64,000 nucleotides of DNA from Permianibacter fluminis. GTDB taxonomy: Bacteria > Pseudomonadota > Gammaproteobacteria > Enterobacterales > Permianibacteraceae. Under the pieces are notes generated by a model that did no database searches, was not told the origin of the DNA, and saw only the letters and a list, made by a program, of their open reading frames with translations. Shown piece after piece: positions 58,489-64,000 of this stretch (the first letter of the stretch is position 1; each line of letters starts with the position of its first letter). The position numbers were made by a program, and so were the translations under genes. Where the stretch lies: NCBI RefSeq assembly GCF_013179735.1, contig NZ_JABMEG010000001.1:2108001-2172000 (forward strand), written 5' to 3'.

Positions 58489-58502
58489 TGATCTGGATCA
58501 AC
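58489..58502. promoter_or_regulatory. FNR/Anr-like box upstream of napE
   Basis: CTGATCTGGATCAA, one mismatch from TTGATNNNNATCAA. It lies about 125 bp before the napE start, with a candidate -10 (TTTAAT on the minus strand, 58451-58456) about 40 bp nearer. Supports oxygen-limited expression of nap. Effect on moaA, leaving in the other direction, is possible. Confidence 0.65.
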
Positions 58503-58589
58503 AAAGCCATTTGCGTTCAGGTTGAAAGTTAGCCTAGTTTGTCAATGCGACCCGGTTTTCCTGGGAAAAGCGTTGTCGCGCTGCAACAG

Positions 58590-58717
58590 AACTCCGAGCC
58601 GGCCGACCTTCCGTCACTGCGACCTGGTCCGCCGGCCGAGACAGCACCGGCCGTTGTCGCCGACTGTCTCCAGGGTGATGCGGGAAACGGCATCGCCTCC
58701 CGGTTTGGAAAGGAGAG
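58590..58717 (+). ncRNA. Molybdenum cofactor (Moco) riboswitch upstream of moaA
   Basis: The leader has the Moco RNA hallmarks: CTCCGAGCCGGCCGACC near the 5' side, CCAGGGTGATGCGGGAAAC with ATCGCCTCCCGG, and GGTTTGGAAAGGAGAG at the end, which also holds the moaA ribosome site (58709-58715). A fold that sequesters the site on ligand binding would lower MoaA when Moco is plentiful. Recognition is by eye from the known consensus. Confidence 0.8.
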
Positions 58718-58721
58718 CTTC

Positions 58722-59696
58722 ATGCTTCAGGATCGCTACGGGCGGCAGTTCCCGTATCTGCGGCTGTCGATTACCGACGTCTGCAATTTTCGCTGCAATT
58801 ATTGTTTGCCCAACGGCTATGAGGGTGACGCCCACGCCGCGTTTTTGCGCGCCGATGAAATTCGTCGGCTGGTCACCGCGTTTGCCGAACTCGGCATGTG
58901 GAAAATCCGGCTGACCGGTGGTGAGCCGAGTGTCCGCAAGGATCTGCCGGAGCTGATCCGTACCGTGGCCAATGTGCCCGGCATCCGCCGCGTCGCGATG
59001 ACCACCAACGGCTACAAGCTCAAGCAGCAGGTCAGCAGCTGGCGCGCTGCCGGCCTGGATTCGCTCAATATCAGTGTCGACTCGCTCGACCCGCGGGCGT
59101 TCGCCGCGATCACCGGTCACGACAAGCTGCAGGAGATTCTCGCGGGCATCGAGCAGGCGCTGACGCTGGATTTTTCCGCCATCAAACTCAATGCCGTGTT
59201 GCTGCGCGGTATCAATGATCAACAACTCGATCGGTTCCTGGATTGGCTGCGCACGCGACCGGTGTCCATGCGCTTTATCGAGCTGATGCAGACCGGCGAC
59301 AACGCGCAGTTTTTCGACCGCCATCATGTCCCGGGCAGCGAGCTGGTACTGGCGCTGCATCAGCGTGGCTGGCAGGAGCTGCCCCGTACACGGGATGGCG
59401 GCCCGGCTCGCGAGTTTGTTCACCCTGACTATCAAGGGCAAATCGGTCTGATTGCGCCGTACAGCAAGGATTTCTGTGACAGTTGCAACCGCCTGCGGGT
59501 CACCGCGCTGGGCGATCTGCGTTTGTGTCTGTTCGGTGATGCCGGCACGTCGCTGCGTGATCTGCTGCAGCATGACGAGCAGCGCCTGCAACTGAAAACC
59601 CGCATCGAGAGCCAACTGCAATTGAAAAAAATCAGTCACTTTCTGCATGACGGCAACACCGGTGCGACGCCGCATCTGGCGTCCTGCGGCGGTTGA
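58722..59696 (+). CDS. moaA: GTP 3',8-cyclase MoaA
   Basis: A 324-aa radical SAM enzyme for the first step of molybdopterin synthesis. CNFRCNYC near residue 21-28 binds the SAM cluster, with a GGEPSVRKDL segment, and the second cluster has C-terminal cysteines (FCDSCNRLR and LRLCLFG). The C-terminal double glycine of active MoaA is present (SCGG). The start at 58722 has AAGGAG; an in-frame extension to 58539 is the riboswitch region. Divergent from nap. Confidence 0.97.
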   Translation: MLQDRYGRQFPYLRLSITDVCNFRCNYCLPNGYEGDAHAAFLRADEIRRLVTAFAELGMWKIRLTGGEPSVRKDLPELIRTVANVPGIRRVAMTTNGYKLKQQVSSWRAAGLDSLNISVDSLDPRAFAAITGHDKLQEILAGIEQALTLDFSAIKLNAVLLRGINDQQLDRFLDWLRTRPVSMRFIELMQTGDNAQFFDRHHVPGSELVLALHQRGWQELPRTRDGGPAREFVHPDYQGQIGLIAPYSKDFCDSCNRLRVTALGDLRLCLFGDAGTSLRDLLQHDEQRLQLKTRIESQLQLKKISHFLHDGNTGATPHLASCGG

Positions 59697-59707
59697 GGAG
59701 CGTCATC

Positions 59708-60979
59708 ATGATGTCGTTTGCAGCGGCGCAAGCTTTGTTGCGGCAGGCCGCCACGCCGCTGACCGCGGAATCTGTCGGGCTTACGCAAGTGCTCGGCCGC
59801 ATCGCGGCCAAGGCCGTGCTCAGTCGGGAGACCATACCGCCCTTTGCCAACTCGGCGATGGATGGCTTTGCGGTTTGCAGCACTGATTTGCGCGAAGCAT
59901 CGGCAAGCAACGCCATCACGCTGCCAGTGCAGGGCATGACGGCGGCCGGTCAGCCGCCGGCTGTGGTCGCGAACGCGCGTGGCACGGCCTGGCGCATCAT
60001 GACCGGCGCGCCGATTCCGGTTGGCTACGACGCGATCTTGCCGATCGAAACCGTGCAGCTGTCCGCCGATCAATCCCGGATAAGCGTCAACGCGGCGCCG
60101 GCTTCTGGTCAGCATGTGCGCGCACAAGGTGAAGATTTTGCGCTGACCGAGCCGGTGCTCGCCCCGGGCACTCGAATCGGTCCGGCCCACATTGCAGCGC
60201 TGGCCAGCACCGGTATCGCTGAGGTGTCGGTTGTGCGGCAACCGCGAGTGGTCCATTTTGCCACCGGCAATGAGCTGGTCGCGGACGCGAATCAGCCGCT
60301 GGCGGCCGGACAAATCCGCAATTCCAACAGTCCGTTTCTCAGTGCCGTGCTGGCGCAGCAAGGCATGCTGAGCCAGTTCGGTGGGCAGTTGCCCGATGAG
60401 GCGTCGGCAGTGCTGCGGCAGTTGCAACAGCTCTGTGCCGGCACGCCCGGTGATGGCGTCACGCCGGATATCATCCTGACTACTGGCGCGGTTTCGGCCG
60501 GTGATTTTGATTTCATTCCGCAGGTGGTTCGTGAGCTCGGTGGTGAGGTGATTTTTCACAAGATCAGCATCAAGCCGGGCAAACCGATTTTGTTTGCCAG
60601 ATTGCCGAACGGTAGTCTGTTTTTTGGCCTGCCGGGCAATCCGGTGTCGACGGCGATTGGCTTCCGGTTTTTTGTCCTGCCTTTATTGCAGCACATGCAA
60701 GGCGTGCCCGAGCCAGCGCCAGTGTGGGCCGCGTTGTCGGGCGAGCTGCACAAACCGAAAGCCGATTGGCGACATTTTTTGAAAGCGCAATTGTCTGTCG
60801 ATGGCGATGGCTTGCTGCGGGTACGCGCCCACAGTGGTCAAGAGTCGCACAAGATCAAGCCGCTATTGAACAGCGATGTCTGGCTGGTGCTCGATGAAGG
60901 CCGCTGCGATTTTCGCGAAGGGGTGCGAGTGCCGGTTGCCAGTTTGTTCGGTGACGCGCTGCCGTGGCGGTTGAGCTGA
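59708..60979 (+). CDS. moeA: Molybdopterin molybdenumtransferase MoeA
   Basis: A 423-aa enzyme inserting molybdate into adenylylated molybdopterin. Conserved IPPFANSAMDGFAV, GEDF, TGNEL, RNSNSPFL, LTTGAVSAGDFDF, KPGKPILFA and FGLPGNPVS motifs. GAGGAG before the ATG; 11 nt after moaA, so co-transcribed. Confidence 0.97.
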   Translation: MMSFAAAQALLRQAATPLTAESVGLTQVLGRIAAKAVLSRETIPPFANSAMDGFAVCSTDLREASASNAITLPVQGMTAAGQPPAVVANARGTAWRIMTGAPIPVGYDAILPIETVQLSADQSRISVNAAPASGQHVRAQGEDFALTEPVLAPGTRIGPAHIAALASTGIAEVSVVRQPRVVHFATGNELVADANQPLAAGQIRNSNSPFLSAVLAQQGMLSQFGGQLPDEASAVLRQLQQLCAGTPGDGVTPDIILTTGAVSAGDFDFIPQVVRELGGEVIFHKISIKPGKPILFARLPNGSLFFGLPGNPVSTAIGFRFFVLPLLQHMQGVPEPAPVWAALSGELHKPKADWRHFLKAQLSVDGDGLLRVRAHSGQESHKIKPLLNSDVWLVLDEGRCDFREGVRVPVASLFGDALPWRLS

Positions 60980-61091
60980 ACTAGATGGTGTTGTCACTGG
61001 CGAGCGATTCAGCGCTGTCCTTGCACAATTCAAAATTAGTTCTGCGTGATCCAGAACCGCTACTAAAACAAGACCGGAGAATCTGCCCGCC

Positions 61092-61766
61092 ATGCCGGTG
61101 CCAACAACAGGATTGATCCTCGCCGGTGGCCGGAGTTCACGGATGGGCCGGAACAAGGCCTTGTTGCCCTTGCCAGCGTCGCAACCTGATTCGGTAGCGA
61201 ACGCTCCGACTTTGCTTGACCACATGCAAGCACTGTTGCGGCAAGCGGGCTGCATTGATGTGCTGATCAGCGGCGCCGAGGTTGGCGGCCTTGCCGATCG
61301 CGTTGCTGACGCCGGCCCGTTGGCGGGCATCGACAGTGCCTTGACGGTGCTGACTGGCGCTACAAAGTCGCCGCATACCGATCTGCAGCATACGGATCTG
61401 CAGAATAAGGATCCGCGGTATACACAGCCACAGCAATTGCTGGTCGTCCCGGTCGATATGCCGGCACTGTCGCCACGCTTGCTGCAGGAGTTGTGCGTGG
61501 CCGCAGCCGGGCGCTGCGCGTTGCATTACGAAGACTGGTTGTTGCCCTTTGTGTTGCCGCTCAGTGCATCGTTTTCAGAGACTTTGCCGGCAACGGTGGC
61601 CGCGATGCTGCGGACCGAGAGCAACCGATCCATTCGCGCACTGTTGCAGCAGCTGGGCGCGCAGACCTTGCCGGTACCGGCGAACGCAGCCGCGCAATTT
61701 TACAATCTCAATACCCCACAGGAATGGCAGCAGTGGTGCGCCGATGCTGCCGGAGTCAGATCATGA
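61092..61766 (+). CDS. mobA: Molybdenum cofactor guanylyltransferase MobA
   Basis: A 224-aa enzyme adding GMP to Moco to give MGD, needed for NapA. GLILAGGRSSRMGRNKALL is the nucleotide-binding signature, with VPVDMPALSP and NLNTPQEW. A 15-bp tandem duplication (about 61377-61410) encodes HTDLQ twice in a loop. GGAGAATCTG upstream; overlaps moaB by ATGA. Confidence 0.95.
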   Translation: MPVPTTGLILAGGRSSRMGRNKALLPLPASQPDSVANAPTLLDHMQALLRQAGCIDVLISGAEVGGLADRVADAGPLAGIDSALTVLTGATKSPHTDLQHTDLQNKDPRYTQPQQLLVVPVDMPALSPRLLQELCVAAAGRCALHYEDWLLPFVLPLSASFSETLPATVAAMLRTESNRSIRALLQQLGAQTLPVPANAAAQFYNLNTPQEWQQWCADAAGVRS

Positions 61767-62308
61767 AAAGCCATGCCACCGAGTTGTTGCCGTTGCAAAT
61801 TGCTGTGCTGACCGTATCGGATTCGCGCCAGTTGGCTGACGACCGTGCCGGTGACTATCTGCAGAACCAGTTGCTGGCGGCCGGCCACGTGTTGGCGGCG
61901 CGAACCTTGCTGCCGGACAACAAGTATCAGCTGCGGGCGCAAGTCGCCACGTGGATTGCCGACAGCAAAACCCAGGTCGTGTTGATCAATGGCGGCACGG
62001 GCCTGCGCACCGATGGCGACAGCTCGACCGCTGCGATTCAGCCATTGCTCGACAAGATGGTCGATGGTTTTGGCGAGCAATTCCGGGCGCTGTCGTTTGC
62101 CGACATTGGCAGCAGCGCCATGCAGTCGGGAGCGTTTGCCGGTGTTGCCAATGGCACGGTCGTCTTTTGCATGCCGGGATCGCCATCCGCCTGCGCCCTG
62201 GCCTGGACGCAATTGATCGCGCCACAACTGGATGCCCGCACCCGGCCGTGCAGTTTTGCTGCCGCGCTGAAGGGCAATAGTGGCCGCTGCGCGTCAGTTT
62301 CTGGCTGA
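61763..62308 (+). CDS. moaB: MoaB/MogA family molybdopterin protein
   Basis: A 181-aa protein of the MogA/MoaB family that prepares molybdopterin for metal insertion. The GGTGLRTDGDS motif, FADIGSSAMQSGAFAGV and PGSPSACALAW are present. MoaB-type by length and sequence style. Overlaps mobA by ATGA (stop 61764-61766). moaC, moaD and moaE must lie elsewhere. Confidence 0.93.
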   Translation: MKSHATELLPLQIAVLTVSDSRQLADDRAGDYLQNQLLAAGHVLAARTLLPDNKYQLRAQVATWIADSKTQVVLINGGTGLRTDGDSSTAAIQPLLDKMVDGFGEQFRALSFADIGSSAMQSGAFAGVANGTVVFCMPGSPSACALAWTQLIAPQLDARTRPCSFAAALKGNSGRCASVSG

Positions 62309-62488
62309 ACTGGTAATTCTGCACTTGCTTTTTTGATGCAGGCCAGCATCTGGCCCTTGACGCTTGCGCCGGGGCTGTTATGTTGGCTGTGAAAACCTGA
62401 TGGCCACGGAAGCAATCGGGATGAAAGCAGGTTGGCAGATGGCGAGGATGCGTAACGCTGGTGCCGACCCACTTCGGGGGATAGTGGG

Positions 62489-63193
62489 GTGAGTAGCAAT
62501 CGCAATGCAGATGGCCTGCTGTCGCGGATAAAGCCGATGCTGGCCATGGTGCTGGCACTGGTGGCCACCGCGTCGGTATCAGCCGATGATCAGGTCAATA
62601 CCAATACGCTGGCCTCGGGGGCCGAGGTCGTACTGAACGGCGTCGGAGAAGCCCGCGAGCTGACCGGCAGCCTTTATCTCGGTGCGCTGTATCTGGAGCA
62701 CCGCAGCAACAATCCGGAGGTGGTGGCCACCTCGATCTGGAGCAAGCGCATCGCCATGCGCATCAGCGCCGAGAAATTGTATGGGCGGCGGCTGGGGCAA
62801 TTGTGGCGCGAACGCATTGCCATCAATTCGGACCGTAAACTGGTCACTGATCTCGGCAAGGAGATCATGCAGTTTGTTGATGCCTTCAAGGATACCTATA
62901 TCAAGGGTGATGAAATTGATATCGATTTCACCCCGGATAAAGGCACAACGATCAGCGTCAACGGCACCCAGATCGCCAAGATCAAGAAACCGGAGCTCTA
63001 TGAAGTGCTGCTGCGGGCGTGGGTGGGGGACAAACCGCCGACCGCCCAGTTCAAGGTCGGGGTGATGGGCAACGCGGACGATGCGACGGCCATTGCGCTG
63101 CAGCAACAGTTTGCGGCGTTGAAGCCAACAGCCAAGCGCATTGCCGAGACCAGTACCTGGGCCAAAAAAGCGGAAATCGCTTCAGGCGGCTGA
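62489..63193 (+). CDS. Exported chalcone-isomerase-fold protein
   Basis: A 234-aa protein with a signal peptide (ends SVSADDQV) and the CHI-like domain: LNGVGEARELTGSLYLGALYLEHRS, a second half DKLVTDLGKEIMQFVDAF-like, and IDIDFTPDKGTTISVNGT. Bacterial members are periplasmic, of unknown function, and likely bind fatty acids. The GTG at 62489 with GGGGGATA is used; ATG 62537 is an alternative. Ends at a strong terminator. Confidence 0.75.
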   Translation: MSSNRNADGLLSRIKPMLAMVLALVATASVSADDQVNTNTLASGAEVVLNGVGEARELTGSLYLGALYLEHRSNNPEVVATSIWSKRIAMRISAEKLYGRRLGQLWRERIAINSDRKLVTDLGKEIMQFVDAFKDTYIKGDEIDIDFTPDKGTTISVNGTQIAKIKKPELYEVLLRAWVGDKPPTAQFKVGVMGNADDATAIALQQQFAALKPTAKRIAETSTWAKKAEIASGG

Positions 63194-63210
63194 TTCTGCT
63201 CCCGGCAAGC

Positions 63211-63247
63211 CAAAAGCCGTGTCGACATCGTCGACACGGCTTTTTTT
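63211..63247 (+). terminator. Terminator after the CHI-fold gene
   Basis: AAAAGCCGTGTCGA, CATCG loop, TCGACACGGCTTTT plus further T. Confidence 0.9.
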
Positions 63248-63412
63248 CTGGCTCTGCAACCCCGACGCTTGACCCGATTGACCTGGCAGGGCATACAGTT
63301 GGTGCAAACAACGACTATTGTGTAGGCGGTAGTGATTGTCCCAAATCCTTATCGCACCAGCGGTCGCCGCAAAAAACGCGATCGTCGCCAAAAATAACAA
63401 GGAGCGTGCTTG

Positions 63413-64000
63413 ATGTTCGTGCAGTCGTCGGAGCGGGGACTGCTTACAGGTCTGTTGCTGAGCCTGGTGTTGGCCGCCTTGCTGCCGTGGCTGCCGATTC
63501 CAGTCTCTTTGCTTGTGCTGCGCATCATCAGCGCCGGCTTGCTGCTGCTGGCCATGGTTCTGCTGTGGCTATTGCTGCGTTCGCTCAAACAGCGCCATTC
63601 CCAGCGCCGTTTTGTTGAAGACTGGAATCGCGGGCCCGACGTCGCTTCCGCTGCTCTATTGGCCGACATCAAGGGCCAGGTGCTGGCACAGCGGGTGACC
63701 GTCTCCCATCTGCTTGATATCAGCAGCGAACAGCTGTCCACCACGCCGCTCGACCGCTCGGTCTTTGCCACGACCCCCACCGCTTGGCCGGAATTGAAGC
63801 AACGCTGCCTGGAAGGACGCAGTTGGCAGGGGCTGATCGAGGCTGATGGCCGTCGGCTGTCGATTTTCGCCTATCCGGTTGCGACCGAAGCCAGCGGCTT
63901 TGGCCAACTACTGGTGCTGGAATTTTCCGAGTCGCAAGGGGTTGCGCCGGATACCGCGGCGGCACTGCTGGCGCGGTTGCCGGTCGGCATGCTGGTGCTG
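63413..64000 (+). CDS. Membrane signalling protein, N-terminal part (runs off window)
   Basis: At least 196 residues, open to the right edge. Two hydrophobic helices (LLTGLLLSLVLAALLPWLPI and LLVLRIISAGLLLLAMVLLWLLL), then a cytoplasmic domain with a PAS-like sequence and RLPVGMLVL at the end, as where PAS domains start in diguanylate cyclases and histidine kinases. AAGGAGCG precedes the ATG. The output domain lies beyond the window, so the class is not known. Confidence 0.6.
   Translation, partial: MFVQSSERGLLTGLLLSLVLAALLPWLPIPVSLLVLRIISAGLLLLAMVLLWLLLRSLKQRHSQRRFVEDWNRGPDVASAALLADIKGQVLAQRVTVSHLLDISSEQLSTTPLDRSVFATTPTAWPELKQRCLEGRSWQGLIEADGRRLSIFAYPVATEASGFGQLLVLEFSESQGVAPDTAAALLARLPVGMLVL

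Noticed and set aside
58539-58721. Longer N terminus for MoaA
   Set aside because: The extra 61 codons are read from the Moco riboswitch; family homology begins at 58722 after a good ribosome site.

Overview
The window is a GC-rich chromosomal segment from a gammaproteobacterium, and almost all of it is ordinary, densely packed chromosome. Several gene orders are typical of that class: rnfABCDGE followed by nth, thrS-infC-rpmI-rplT, pheST-ihfA-merR followed by tRNA-Pro, metG divergent from mrp with dcd next to it, and napEFDABC. REP-type palindromes of the Pseudomonas/Stenotrophomonas kind lie between genes. The genus cannot be fixed from the sequence; a free-living, motile, facultatively nitrate-respiring organism, perhaps near the Permianibacter/Pseudomonadales area, fits. 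There is no prophage, insertion sequence, CRISPR array or rRNA.

Layout. 1-10 kb: the N-terminal part of nrdA (class Ia ribonucleotide reductase) behind paired NrdR-like boxes; a REC-PAS-PAS-GGDEF-EAL protein and a stand-alone receiver; sodB; a PuuD-like membrane protein; grxD; and a three-gene operon (saccharopine-dehydrogenase-like, DUF4166, DCC thiol protein). 10-20 kb: iron and oxidative stress genes (bfr, Fur-controlled bfd, 2-Cys peroxiredoxin), a solute-binding-like protein, an M48 lipoprotein protease, rnt, pyrC, motY, gloA and a chemoreceptor. 20-26 kb: small exported proteins including a tandem paralogous pair, the lapG-lapD biofilm switch, a DUF1841 protein and nth. 26-32 kb: the Rnf electron-transport complex. 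32-45 kb: the translation block (metG, mrp, dcd, thrS, infC, rpmI, rplT, pheS, pheT, ihfA, merR-type regulator, tRNA-Pro). 45-53 kb: a second solute-binding-like protein, a MotA/MotB-type stator pair, a DksA-like coiled-coil protein with a PLP enzyme, a SbtA-type bicarbonate transporter with a divergent LysR regulator, and a GAF histidine kinase. 53-62 kb: periplasmic nitrate reductase napEFDABC, divergent from a molybdenum cofactor cluster (moaA, moeA, mobA, moaB). 62-64 kb: a CHI-fold exported protein and the start of a membrane signalling protein.

How the parts fit. The nap operon (FNR-like site) and the moaA operon (Moco riboswitch) leave the same intergenic region in opposite directions, pairing a molybdoenzyme with its cofactor supply. 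Rnf, Nth, SodB, peroxiredoxin, glutaredoxin and Bfr/Bfd make a redox and iron theme. The c-di-GMP proteins, LapGD, MotY, the stator pair and the chemoreceptor make a surface and motility theme.

The most unusual points are small-scale ones. infC has no acceptable ATG and may start at ATC or ATA, or be frameshifted. The 5' end of pyrC is partly duplicated 161 bp upstream, giving a leader ORF that overlaps the pyrC start by ATGA. The napF-napD junction has three 16-bp repeats, each with an ATGA. A DksA/TraR-like protein lacks its zinc finger and is coupled to a cysteine-synthase-like enzyme. Several families of intergenic palindromes are present, including two perfect REP pairs.
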